Below, in pieces: positions 18,600 through 27,447 of a stretch of DNA of 64,000 nt. The position numbers were made by a program, and so were the translations under genes. Source of the DNA: Hyunsoonleella ulvae (GTDB lineage Bacteria > Bacteroidota > Bacteroidia > Flavobacteriales > Flavobacteriaceae). The notes beneath the pieces are model-generated. The model was not told the DNA's origin. It searched no databases and worked only from the letters and a program-made list of their open reading frames with translations. The number at the start of each line of letters is the position of its first letter. The first letter of the stretch is position 1. The stretch covers positions 930,001-994,000 of the forward strand of contig NZ_JAEPJQ010000001.1 of NCBI RefSeq assembly GCF_016827605.1, in the 5' to 3' direction.

Positions 18600-19832
18600 T
18601 TAATCTTCGAATTCTTCTTTTAGAATTCTAATAACATCATTTATTGTTTCCTCCTCTAAATCTGTTCTTTTCACTAAATCGTCTACATCCTGCTCTAGAA
18701 CACTTTTAGCGGTATCTAATCCTGCTTTGCTAAACTCTTGGATGATCCATTCTTCTATTTCGTCTGAGAACTCTGATAATTCTACATCTTCTTCAGCACC
18801 TTCTCTAAATACGTCTATTTCGTAACCTGTTAATTGTCCTGCCAAACGAATGTTGTGTCCGCCTCTACCAATAGCCTTACTTACTTCTTCTGGTTTTAAA
18901 ATTACCTCTGCGCGCTTGCTTTCCTCATCAATTTTAATAGAAGTAACACGTGCTGGACTCAATGCTCTTGTAATGAATAATTGTAAGTTATTCGTATAAT
19001 TGATAACATCAATATTTTCGTTACCCAACTCACGAACAATACCATGAATTCTGGAACCTTTCATCCCTACACAAGCCCCTACAGGATCTATTCTATCATC
19101 ATAAGAATCCACGGCTACTTTGGCTTTTTCTCCTGGGATCCTTACTACTTTTTTAATGGTTATTAATCCATCAAACACCTCTGGAATTTCCTGCTCGAAT
19201 AATTTTTCTAAAAACACAGGTGAGCTCCTAGACATGATTATTGTTGGCTTAGCACCTTTGAGCTCTACACTATCTATAACACCTCGTACATTATCTCCTT
19301 TTCTAAAGAAATCTGATGGTATTTGTCTATCTTTTGGCAATACTATCTCATTTCCTTCATCATCTAACAATATCACTGCACGATGACGGATATGGTGTAC
19401 TTCTGCTGTGTAAATTTCGCCGACTAAATCTTTAAATTGCTTATAGATAATTGTATTGTCGTGCTCATGGATCTTAGAAATTAGGTTTTGGCGCAATGCC
19501 AATATAGCACGTCGTCCTAAATCTACTAATTTCACTTCTTCAGATACATCTTCCCCTACTTCAAAATCTGGCTCAATCTTTCTAGCTTCACTTAATGAAA
19601 TTTCTTGGTTTTCATCCCCTACCTCGCCATCGGCAACTACAATACGGTTCCTCCATATTTCTAAATCACCTTTATCTGGATTTACAATAATATCAAAATT
19701 ATCATCGTCTCCAAACTTTCGTTTTAGGGCGCTTCTAAATACATCTTCTAAAATCGCCATAAGGGTAACACGATCTATTAACTTATCGTCCTTGAACTCT
19801 GAAAAAGATTCAATTAACGCAACATTCTCCAT
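18600..19832 (-). CDS. nusA: Transcription termination/antitermination protein NusA
   Basis: 410 residues: an N-terminal RNA polymerase-binding domain, an S1 domain (about 130-200), then two KH domains with GMKGSRIHGIVREL and GRGGHNIRLAGQL motifs, and a short acidic C-terminus (EEFED). It lacks the repeated acidic domains of E. coli NusA, as is common outside Gammaproteobacteria. It modulates pausing, intrinsic termination and antitermination. The gene is 13 bp downstream of rimP in a conserved operon. Confidence 0.97.
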   Translation of the reverse strand: MENVALIESFSEFKDDKLIDRVTLMAILEDVFRSALKRKFGDDDNFDIIVNPDKGDLEIWRNRIVVADGEVGDENQEISLSEARKIEPDFEVGEDVSEEVKLVDLGRRAILALRQNLISKIHEHDNTIIYKQFKDLVGEIYTAEVHHIRHRAVILLDDEGNEIVLPKDRQIPSDFFRKGDNVRGVIDSVELKGAKPTIIMSRSSPVFLEKLFEQEIPEVFDGLITIKKVVRIPGEKAKVAVDSYDDRIDPVGACVGMKGSRIHGIVRELGNENIDVINYTNNLQLFITRALSPARVTSIKIDEESKRAEVILKPEEVSKAIGRGGHNIRLAGQLTGYEIDVFREGAEEDVELSEFSDEIEEWIIQEFSKAGLDTAKSVLEQDVDDLVKRTDLEEETINDVIRILKEEFED

Positions 19833-19845
19833 AACTCTAATTGAA

Positions 19846-20307
19846 TTAAAATTTAATCATAACTTTTGCTTCTACAATATCTTCGTAAGCCACATTGGCT
19901 TGTTTTTTTACAGTAACCTTTCCTTTACCAACGGGCTTAGGTTCTCTGACTTTCCACTCTAAAAGAATAGTGTCTTCTGAGGCTTGGGTTAAAACACCTT
20001 CCAATTTCTCTGAGGCGGTTTTAACTTTAAGTGTTCTGTTTATATGTCTTTTATACTGCCTCTTGTTTACCAAAGGCGATGAGGCGCCTGCAGACATCAC
20101 TTCCAGAGAAAAATCTTGTAATTCCCTATCTAAATTATGCTCAATAGCTCTGCTTAAAAACATGCAGTCTTCTACCAACACGCCATTATCGCCATCAACA
20201 ATTACTTTAATGTGGTTTGCTGCGTTAACATCAAAATCTATTAAAAATAAATCTGGACGTTCGCCTAATGCATCTTCTAATAAGCTAAAAACCGTATCCT
20301 TAAACAT
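19846..20307 (-). CDS. rimP: Ribosome maturation factor RimP
   Basis: Needed for 30S subunit maturation. It has the N-terminal alpha/beta domain (FLIDFDVNAANHIKVIVDGD, then EDCMFLSRAIEHNL and YSLEVMS-like FSLEVMSAGAS) and a C-terminal SH3-like barrel. I chose the start at 20305-20307 (MFKDTVF), giving 153 residues. The frame extends 12 codons further, but those codons would lie across the terminator-like hairpin at 20321-20341 and add a non-conserved basic peptide. First gene of the rimP-nusA-infB operon. Confidence 0.92.
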   Translation of the reverse strand: MFKDTVFSLLEDALGERPDLFLIDFDVNAANHIKVIVDGDNGVLVEDCMFLSRAIEHNLDRELQDFSLEVMSAGASSPLVNKRQYKRHINRTLKVKTASEKLEGVLTQASEDTILLEWKVREPKPVGKGKVTVKKQANVAYEDIVEAKVMIKF

Positions 20308-20320
20308 TTTAGTATAAAAA

Positions 20321-20341
20321 GAGGGGACTTTCCGTCCCCTC
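20321..20341 (-). promoter_or_regulatory. Terminator-like attenuator hairpin in the rimP-nusA-infB leader
   Basis: Read on the minus strand, this is an 8-bp perfect stem GAGGGGAC/GTCCCCTC with a 5-nt loop, followed directly by five T. The rimP start codon lies only 13 nt further. A terminator in front of the first gene suggests control by premature termination. There is no upstream gene on this strand for it to terminate except distant remnants. Confidence 0.6.
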
Positions 20342-20367
20342 ATAGTTAATTTCGCCTTTCAACGGCG

Positions 20368-20375
20368 CAAATATA
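20368..20375 (-). promoter_or_regulatory. Putative -7 element of the rimP operon
   Basis: TATATTTG on the minus strand fits TAnnTTTG and lies about 27 bp upstream of the leader hairpin. A clear -33 TTG is not seen. If used, the transcript would begin near 20362 and carry the hairpin 5' of rimP. Confidence 0.45.
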
Positions 20376-20463
20376 ATATATTAAATTGATTTTTAAAGCA
20401 TTTACGGCTGTTTTTATTAGAGTTTATGTGACTTTGCTTTATCTTTTAAAAAACGCTATCAAT

Positions 20464-20760
20464 TTATCGTTTTTGGTTATTCAGCAATGCCTCAATTTTC
20501 GCCACACGTTCTGATAGAATATTGAGTTCCTTATTTTCTTTTTCTAACTTGTCTATCTTACTATTTTGAGCTTCCAATTGTTTCTCTTGTTCTATTGTGT
20601 AAAGTGTTAACTCTTCTATTTTTTGTGGTAATTTGAGAATGTTTTTACGATTTTAGTTTATCTTCTAGTTTTTCAAATCTTTCTACTAAAACTTGAAAAT
20701 TCGGTTCATATTTCTTTGACCTTGTTTATCTATTATATATATGACATCCTAGAAATAGGA
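20464..20760 (-). pseudogene. Remnant of a coiled-coil protein gene
   Basis: On the minus strand an open stretch without a start codon (about 20656 to 20464) encodes a heptad-rich tail: KIEELTLYTIEQEKQLEAQN, then KIDKLEKENKELN and a final ERVAKIEALL. This pattern is common at the C-terminus of Bacteroidota tail-fibre-like or chaperoned-endosialidase proteins. Immediately upstream, a different frame encodes FQVLVERFEKLEDKL before a stop, and beyond that IIDKQGQ in yet another frame. The pieces look like one gene broken by frameshifts. The parent family is inferred. Confidence 0.45.
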
Positions 20761-21007
20761 TTCAATACATATTTATCAGCTTCTTATGGAAAGACCTTGC
20801 AATACAGTTACTAAGTTATCAGCTTACTTTTTTTAAATTATTGAATCTAGTGTTGTAACATTAAACTTTAAACTTTTCAAGAGATTTTTTTGTGAAAATC
20901 AGGAGGAGTATTATAATGTTGCCTACAATCATATATGTTATAACAAACGGATATACTTTTGATACATAAGTCTTAATGCCAATTATTACAGGATTCACTA
21001 AACAAAA
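20761..21007. other. Intergenic stretch with a decayed membrane-protein tail
   Basis: No intact gene seen. The minus strand from about 21004 to 20861 is open without a proper start. It encodes a hydrophobic tail (VITYMIVGNIIILLLIF followed by KKSLEKFKV and a stop), which may be another gene remnant. Confidence 0.3.
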
Positions 21008-21034
21008 AAGCTTCCAATAAAATTGGAAGCTTTC
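21008..21034 (-). terminator. Intrinsic terminator after tRNA-Gln
   Basis: Perfect 12-bp stem (AAAGCTTCCAAT with its complement) with a 3-nt loop, then a run of T on the minus strand. It starts 11 bp beyond the 3' end of the tRNA. Confidence 0.85.
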
Positions 21035-21045
21035 TTAATTAACGT

Positions 21046-21118
21046 TGGCCTACTAGGGCTCGAACCTAGACTCTTCTGGACCAAAACCAGACGTGTTGCC
21101 AGTTACACCATAGGCCAA
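21046..21118 (-). tRNA. tRNA-Gln (anticodon TTG)
   Basis: 73 nt folding as a cloverleaf: acceptor TGGCCTA paired with TAGGCCA, anticodon stem TCTGG/CCAGA around the loop TTTTGGT (anticodon TTG, reads CAA), and a T-arm with GGTTCGAGCC. CCA is not encoded. It is a single gene with its own terminator. Confidence 0.95.
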
Positions 21119-21352
21119 TGTGTTTTTGTGAGCCTGCCTGCTGGCAAAGCAGGTGCAAATTTAGCACAAAGTTTTGTTTGCACAAGATTTTTTTTAGAAA
21201 AATAAGCTTTCTATAAACTCAAGTGTTTAAAAAACATATATTACAATATAATCTTCATGAGTGAAAAACGTTAATGTTAAGGGTTATATAATATTTATCG
21301 CTGTTTGATATTTATTATTAAATTCGCCACAGCTAACAAACACAGATTTTAG

Positions 21353-24300
21353 ATGATGGATTTTAATTTTAAAAAATGGAACACTATTTTAGGATGGTTC
21401 TCTTTTTTAATTGCTTTAATTACCTATAGCTTAACCGTAGAGCCTACCGTAAGTTTTTGGGATGCGGGAGAATATATTTTAACATCATCTAAATTACAGG
21501 TAGGGCATCCCCCAGGAGCACCCTTATTCCAAATGCTTGGCGCGTTTTTCTCGACCTTTACTTTTGGAAATAATGAGCTAATTGGATGGATGATGAATAT
21601 GATGAGTGCCGTAGCTAGTGCTTTTACTATCCTGTTTATGTTTTGGACGATTACCCTACTACTAAAAAAACTGGTAGTACATCTCAATACAGAAAAAGAT
21701 GCTAAGGATAATACATTGTCAAAATCACAACTTCAAGCCATTTTAGGTAGTGGTTTGGTTGGAAGTTTAGCCTTTGCATTTACAGATTCATTCTGGTTTA
21801 ATGCGGTAGAAACTGAAGTATACGCCATGGCAACCTTAATCATGTCCTCACTATTCTGGTTGGCCCTACGCTGGGAACAGGATATGAACAAACCACGCGG
21901 TAACCGTTGGTTAATATTAATTGCATTTATTATTGGACTATCGTTTGGGGTTCATTTTATGGGGCTTCTTACTATTCCTGTAATTGGACTCATTTATTAC
22001 TTCAAGAATTACAAAACCATTACCATTCAAAATTTCATTATTGCCAATGTAGTTTCGGTTGCAATTCTGTTGTTCGTATTTAAATTATTGGCTCCAAACA
22101 TCCTCAAAATTTTCAGTGCTTTTGAGATTTTCTTTATAAACAGTGTTGGCTTACCATTTAATTCCGGATCTATTATAGCTGGTTTGGTATTGGTTGCAGT
22201 TATTTTTTATGCGTTGCGTTATTCTCAACAAAAGAACTATGTACATCTAAACACTGGAATACTTTGCGTAACATTCATCATTATTGGGTTTTCCACATGG
22301 CTAATGTTACCTATTCGTGCTAATGCCAATGTTGTGATTAATGAAAACAACCCTTCAAGTGCACGTGAACTTTTAGCATATTATAACTTGGAACAATACC
22401 CAGAAACACATCTGTTTTATGGGCCGCAGTTTACAGATATGTATGCGTATTTAGATAAAAACAACCCTTATATAGACGATAAACCTAAGTATGAAAAAGA
22501 TGAAGAAAAGGGCACATACGTTATAGTAAACGATTACAAGGATGCGAAGCAGAATTATAATTCTGATCATGCATCTATATTACCAAGAATGTGGAGTAGT
22601 GAGCATGCCGAAAATTATATGAGGTATACTGGGTTTTTAAATTTCTCTGTAAGCCCAGGTCTTTACAAATCTTATTATCGAGGTGCAATTTCGGCAGGAG
22701 CCAGTGAAGAACAAGCCAACACTTATGCGCTTAATGAAGTTACCCAATACAAAAGAAAAATAAACGAATTTAAAAATCAAGTTGCGCAGGGTAATGTTGA
22801 TTATGAAGATTACAATGCTTTTTTGAAAAGGGAACAAAGTAATTTAGATATAGAAAAACCAGACCTAGCCAGTAACATTAGATATTTATTTGAGTACCAA
22901 TTAGGGTACATGTACTGGCGCTATTTTATGTGGAATTTTGTTGGTAGACAAAATGATATACAGGGTAAATTGGATAATAATGGTAATTGGATTAGCGGTA
23001 TCAAACCTATTGATGAGTTGCATTTAGGCTTATCGCAAGATAATTTACCGAGCGATGCGTTAAACAATAAAGCCAGAAACACTTATTATTTTCTACCCCT
23101 TATCTTGGGTCTTATAGGTATGTTTTTTGTGTTAAACTCTGATAAAAAACTATTTTGGGTAATGTTAGTATTTTTCCTGTTTACAGGACTAGCCATTCAA
23201 GTATACACAAATGTTCGTCCTTTTGAACCTCGTGAGCGTGACTATTCAGTAGTTGGCTCTTTTTATGTATTTGCCTTATGGATTGGTATTGGGGTATATG
23301 GCATATACCATGCTTTAAAAGATAAGCTTCCAAAAACAGTAGCCGCCCCAATTATTACAATTGTATGCTTAGTGCTTGTTCCAGGATTATTAGCAGCAAA
23401 TAATTGGGATGATCACGATCGTTCTGGCAAGTACACAGCCCAGGCCATGGCTAGGAAATATCTAGATTCTTGTGCTGAAAATGCTATACTGTTTACCATT
23501 GGTGACAATGATACTTTTGCGCTCTGGTATGCACAGGAAATTGAAGGCTATCGTACCGATGTTAGAGTAGTAAATACCAGTTTATTTCAAACAGACTGGT
23601 ATATAGATCAAATGAAACGAAAGGCTTATGAAAGTGACCCTATTCCATCTCAGCTAGAGCATAAAGATTATCTCTATGGTGCTAACGATTACGTTAGGAT
23701 AGAACCTCTTACCCAAGATACCATAAGTTTAAAATATGCTTTAAATTTTATTCAGGATGATGCTCCCAAAACCAAGTATAAATATTTAATGGAAAAGCAA
23801 GGTTACGACATTAGCAATGTTAGAGCCCAAGATTTAAACTCTAATTATTTATTTACTCGTAACGTTCGTATTGATGTTAACAAAAATAATGCGCTAAAAA
23901 GCGGTATTGTTAAAGCTAAAGACGCCGATAAAATTGTACCTTTTATTGACATCTCCATAAAAGGCGGTGCTATATACAAAAACCGTTTATTGATGCTAGA
24001 TGTAGTTGCTAATAACGAGTGGAAACGTCCTATATATTTTACTGGAGGTAGCTTTGGGGATGATGATTATATTTGGATGAAAGACTACTTACAACTTGAT
24101 GGTATGTGTTATAAACTTGTACCCATTAAAACCCAAGTTGACAGGGCAAATCCTTTTGATATGGGACGAATTGATACAGACTTGATGTACGAAAAAGTGA
24201 AGACATGGAATTGGGGTAATAGCGGTAGTCCTGATATTTACCATGATCCTGAAACACGTAAAAACTCTATTACTTACCGAGGTAATTTAGCACGATTAGT

Positions 24301-24751
24301 TGAAGAGCTTATTAATGAAGAGGAACTAGAAAAAGCTGAAGAAGTAGCAGATATTGCCATGAATAATATGCCTGTGGAATATTTTGGATATTATACCTTG
24401 CTTGAACCTTACATAGGTGCTTATTACGAAGTAGACGCAAAAGAAAAAGCAAGAGACTTATATTTTAAAGTGAGTAATAAGTACCAAGAAAATTTAACGT
24501 ATTATAGCGGCTTATCGCAAGATAACCAAGAGCGTTTGTTTGAAGATATTTATATTGATATTCAACGTTATAAAGGTTTGATTGATGTATTGGCCAACTA
24601 TGATGAAGAATTAGCTGAAAAAGAAAAAGATATTTTTAACAACTATCTTAGGTTGTTCAACTTTTATGGAGAGGAGGATGAAGCTGATGTGAAAAGTATC
24701 GATGAAGATATCGCTAATGACAGTGCTACAACCATTGAAGCAGTAGATTAA
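21353..24751 (+). CDS. DUF2723 / GT117-type membrane glycosyltransferase
   Basis: 1,132 residues. The N-terminal half has about a dozen hydrophobic helices with the motif TVSFWDAGEYILTS followed by VGHPPGAPLFQ, the signature of DUF2723 and a GT-C fold. An acidic Asp in the first periplasmic loop is expected to be catalytic. A second membrane block (about 580-690) is followed by a large soluble C-terminal domain with an acidic tail. Relatives are protein O-mannosyltransferase-like enzymes, so a role in protein or lipid glycosylation at the envelope is likely; the sugar is not known. The deacetylase gene follows 14 bp downstream. Confidence 0.85.
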   Translation: MMDFNFKKWNTILGWFSFLIALITYSLTVEPTVSFWDAGEYILTSSKLQVGHPPGAPLFQMLGAFFSTFTFGNNELIGWMMNMMSAVASAFTILFMFWTITLLLKKLVVHLNTEKDAKDNTLSKSQLQAILGSGLVGSLAFAFTDSFWFNAVETEVYAMATLIMSSLFWLALRWEQDMNKPRGNRWLILIAFIIGLSFGVHFMGLLTIPVIGLIYYFKNYKTITIQNFIIANVVSVAILLFVFKLLAPNILKIFSAFEIFFINSVGLPFNSGSIIAGLVLVAVIFYALRYSQQKNYVHLNTGILCVTFIIIGFSTWLMLPIRANANVVINENNPSSARELLAYYNLEQYPETHLFYGPQFTDMYAYLDKNNPYIDDKPKYEKDEEKGTYVIVNDYKDAKQNYNSDHASILPRMWSSEHAENYMRYTGFLNFSVSPGLYKSYYRGAISAGASEEQANTYALNEVTQYKRKINEFKNQVAQGNVDYEDYNAFLKREQSNLDIEKPDLASNIRYLFEYQLGYMYWRYFMWNFVGRQNDIQGKLDNNGNWISGIKPIDELHLGLSQDNLPSDALNNKARNTYYFLPLILGLIGMFFVLNSDKKLFWVMLVFFLFTGLAIQVYTNVRPFEPRERDYSVVGSFYVFALWIGIGVYGIYHALKDKLPKTVAAPIITIVCLVLVPGLLAANNWDDHDRSGKYTAQAMARKYLDSCAENAILFTIGDNDTFALWYAQEIEGYRTDVRVVNTSLFQTDWYIDQMKRKAYESDPIPSQLEHKDYLYGANDYVRIEPLTQDTISLKYALNFIQDDAPKTKYKYLMEKQGYDISNVRAQDLNSNYLFTRNVRIDVNKNNALKSGIVKAKDADKIVPFIDISIKGGAIYKNRLLMLDVVANNEWKRPIYFTGGSFGDDDYIWMKDYLQLDGMCYKLVPIKTQVDRANPFDMGRIDTDLMYEKVKTWNWGNSGSPDIYHDPETRKNSITYRGNLARLVEELINEEELEKAEEVADIAMNNMPVEYFGYYTLLEPYIGAYYEVDAKEKARDLYFKVSNKYQENLTYYSGLSQDNQERLFEDIYIDIQRYKGLIDVLANYDEELAEKEKDIFNNYLRLFNFYGEEDEADVKSIDEDIANDSATTIEAVD

Positions 24752-24765
24752 ATACTGGCAAAATT

Positions 24766-25422
24766 ATGCCTTTTACGCCTGTAAAGACACCTAAAGTTGT
24801 AAAGTCCTTATTTCCAAATTATATCTGGAATATCGATACTTTACAAAAAGACATCTACCTTACTTTTGATGATGGTCCCACACCCGAAATTACTCAATGG
24901 ACACTAGATACGCTTGCCAAATATAATGCTAAAGCTACGTTTTTCTCTATTGGGACGAATATAGAAAGGTATCCCAATATTTTTCAGGATATCTTAAAAG
25001 AAGGACATAGTATTGGCAACCACACGCAGCATCACATAAAAGGTTGGAAAACAAAAACTAAAGCGTACTTAAAAGACATTGAAAAAGCCCAGACAATAAT
25101 TAAATCTAATATCCTAAATTCAGAATTCAGAATTCAGAATTTATTCCGTCCACCCTATGGCAAAATCACGCCCAAACAAGGTAAAGCACTCCTAGAAAAA
25201 GGTTACAATATTATCATGTGGGACGTATTATCTTATGATTGGGATAAAACAGTTACAAAAGAAGATTGCTTAAACAATGTAATTTCAAAAACACAAAATG
25301 GAAGTATCGTTGTGTTTCATGATAGTTTAAAAGCTTCAAAAAACATGCAATATGTGCTTCCTAAAGTTTTAAAACATTATACCGAAGCAGGATATCAGTT
25401 TAAGAGTTTAAATACTTTTTAA
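24766..25422 (+). CDS. Polysaccharide deacetylase (NodB/CE4 family)
   Basis: 218 residues covering a NodB domain with its metal site: TFDDGP (33-38), His86 and His90 in NHTQHH, RPPYG (128-132), and late motifs MWDVLSYDWD and IVVFHDSL. These enzymes remove N- or O-acetyl groups from glycans such as peptidoglycan or chitin oligomers. No signal peptide is evident, so location is uncertain. Just before RPPYG the gene contains three copies of the heptamer AATTCAG, which inserts residues NSEFRIQN; the frame is intact. It is probably co-transcribed with the upstream glycosyltransferase. Confidence 0.88.
   Translation: MPFTPVKTPKVVKSLFPNYIWNIDTLQKDIYLTFDDGPTPEITQWTLDTLAKYNAKATFFSIGTNIERYPNIFQDILKEGHSIGNHTQHHIKGWKTKTKAYLKDIEKAQTIIKSNILNSEFRIQNLFRPPYGKITPKQGKALLEKGYNIIMWDVLSYDWDKTVTKEDCLNNVISKTQNGSIVVFHDSLKASKNMQYVLPKVLKHYTEAGYQFKSLNTF
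25117..25141 (+). repeat. Heptanucleotide tandem repeat inside the deacetylase gene
   Basis: Three exact copies of AATTCAG plus a partial fourth. Seven is not a multiple of three, so gain or loss of one unit would shift the reading frame upstream of the catalytic RPPYG motif. Confidence 0.85.
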
Positions 25423-25686
25423 CGAAGAGTTTACTGATTAGTCTATAGTTAAGTTTATCAGAAAAAAATTATAAATTCGTTTAACGTCGTATAATAAGTC
25501 ATTAAAACAACACATATCCTCTAAAGTTAAACGAACCTCTCCAAAAAACACAACAACTTAGTCTAGAAAAGATTTTAGTACACATGGCTATATTAGGGAT
25601 TGAGTAGTGAGAACAGACCAACAAGACCTATGTGGGCAACCACCCCGAAAAGCATGACAGGTAACTAAAAAATATAAAATATAGGA

Positions 25687-25983
25687 CTACATATAATCCT
25701 GTACGATTTCAATTAAGGCATTGGCATCTTGCTCGCCACTTTGGCGCCATTTCATTTCGCCATCTTTGTAGATAATTAAAGTGGGTAACCCTTTTACACG
25801 GAGTGCCTCTGATAGTTCTTGATTCTTTTCAACATCAATTTTAATGACTTTAGCCTTATCTCCTAGGGCTGCTGCAACATCTCGAAGAACAGAATGCATG
25901 GCAATAGACTGTTCGTTCCATTCTGCATAAAAATCGAACAGAACGGGAACTTCGACATCTATTAGTTCTCCAAATTTTGACAT
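25687..25983 (-). CDS. Thioredoxin-fold protein lacking the CxxC motif
   Basis: 98 residues with the thioredoxin fold outline: strand VPVLFDFYAEW, the helix after the active site, KAVIKIDV-like KVIKIDVEKN, and the cis-proline loop GLPTLIIYKDG. At the active site, where WCGPC is expected, the sequence reads WNEQS, so both redox cysteines are gone and the protein contains no Cys. It cannot act as a disulfide oxidoreductase and may be a binding or scaffold version. No signal peptide, so probably cytoplasmic. It stands alone, with about 260 bp of featureless sequence (25423-25686) before it. Confidence 0.8.
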   Translation of the reverse strand: MSKFGELIDVEVPVLFDFYAEWNEQSIAMHSVLRDVAAALGDKAKVIKIDVEKNQELSEALRVKGLPTLIIYKDGEMKWRQSGEQDANALIEIVQDYM

Positions 25984-26122
25984 ATTTTTAATGTTTTAGT
26001 GAAACATCATATACAAATCTCATAGATTTTAATACCAAGAATCTACTTTTTTCGATAGGCTGAGTCTGACTTTATTGATAAAAATAACAAATTTTTACAG
26101 TAAATATAACATTTCCATGTAA

Positions 26123-27355
26123 TTACACACTATGTGTATCCTTTTTAAGTTCTATCACAGTTATTTCTGGCCAAATTCCAACACGTCCAGGAAAACCTAA
26201 ATACCCAAAACCTCTGTTTACATTTATATACTGACCTAGTTCTTGATAAATACCAGCCCAATATTTATAACGCCATTTTACAGGACTCCATTTAAACCAA
26301 CCAGGAATTTCAATACCAAACTGCATGCCGTGGGTATGCCCACTTAATGTTAAGTGATAGTGATAATCATCATTAATCACTTGTTTTTCCCAATGTGACG
26401 GGTCGTGACTCAACAGTATTTTAAAATCTTTTGCATCAATGTTTCGGGATGCTTTTTTTAGGTCTCCCGCTTTTTTAAAGCCTCCAGCTCCCCAGTTTTC
26501 AACACCTATTAAAGCTATTTTTTCTCCGTTTTTTTCTATATACCTACTTTCATTTAAGAGCACATCAAATCCTATTTTCTTTTGAATTTGCTTTAAGTTC
26601 TCCAAGTTTTTTTGCTTTGCTTCTGTGGACTCCCATCTTATATAATCACCATAATCGTGATTCCCTAGAACGGAATACAAGCCATCTTTAGCTTTGAGTT
26701 TTTTAAATATATCCAGGTAAGGTTCCATTTCTTTGGCTTCATTATTAACCATATCGCCAGTAAACAAAATGACATCGCTCTTTTGTTCGTTAATTAAATC
26801 TATAGCGTAAGACACCTTATCCATATTATCAAAACTACCAGAATGCACATCGCTAATTTGCGTAAGCTTATATCCATCAAAAGCATCAGGCAAATCCTTA
26901 AATGTTAATGTATAGTTTAACACTTTAAAGTTGTATTTGCCTTTATAAACACCATAAAGAATAGCACCAAAAGGGATGGCTGCAATACCTAAAGCTATTT
27001 TAGAAATAAAGGTTCTGCGAGAGGGCATATATTTTACACCTGTGTTTGATCCCTCTGTAAAATATCGAAATAAAGCTTGGGGTACTCTAAAAATATCCTC
27101 GGCAAACATAAGCCCCAATATTATCATTTTAGGCACCAAAAAAGCGATGAGAAAAGCAAACGCATAAGCCTGAGGATTCCCAAAATCGCCTCTATTTATA
27201 CCATAATACTGATATACAAAATTTCCAATTACCAACAGTGCTATACCCCAATACAACACACTAAGCCATACATTTTTGGATATGGTACGAAACGCCTGAA
27301 ATGCATATACATCTACAGCTATGAGAATGAGCAAGAAAATAATCCAGCGAAGCAT
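26123..27355 (-). CDS. Membrane-anchored metallophosphoesterase
   Basis: 410 residues. About four hydrophobic helices in the first 140 residues are followed by a calcineurin-like phosphoesterase domain with the metal-binding motif set DVHSGSF, GDMVNN, GNHDYGD, SHDP and GHTHGMQ. The arrangement resembles YkuE/YaeI-type proteins, some of which are linked to lipid or pyrophosphate hydrolysis at the membrane. The substrate cannot be told from sequence. The gene is separate from its neighbours by more than 90 bp on each side. Confidence 0.88.
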   Translation of the reverse strand: MLRWIIFLLILIAVDVYAFQAFRTISKNVWLSVLYWGIALLVIGNFVYQYYGINRGDFGNPQAYAFAFLIAFLVPKMIILGLMFAEDIFRVPQALFRYFTEGSNTGVKYMPSRRTFISKIALGIAAIPFGAILYGVYKGKYNFKVLNYTLTFKDLPDAFDGYKLTQISDVHSGSFDNMDKVSYAIDLINEQKSDVILFTGDMVNNEAKEMEPYLDIFKKLKAKDGLYSVLGNHDYGDYIRWESTEAKQKNLENLKQIQKKIGFDVLLNESRYIEKNGEKIALIGVENWGAGGFKKAGDLKKASRNIDAKDFKILLSHDPSHWEKQVINDDYHYHLTLSGHTHGMQFGIEIPGWFKWSPVKWRYKYWAGIYQELGQYINVNRGFGYLGFPGRVGIWPEITVIELKKDTHSV

Positions 27356-27447
27356 AGTTTTTTTGCTGTAAAGATACTGATTAAAACACCTTAAAATCTT
27401 ATGATAATGTTAATGGTTGTTGTTTTTACTACTTTTAAAAGTATAGA

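Noticed and set aside
25423-25686. Possible hidden gene between the deacetylase and thioredoxin-like genes
   Set aside because: No open frame with coding character, RNA fold or repeat could be seen in these 264 bp.
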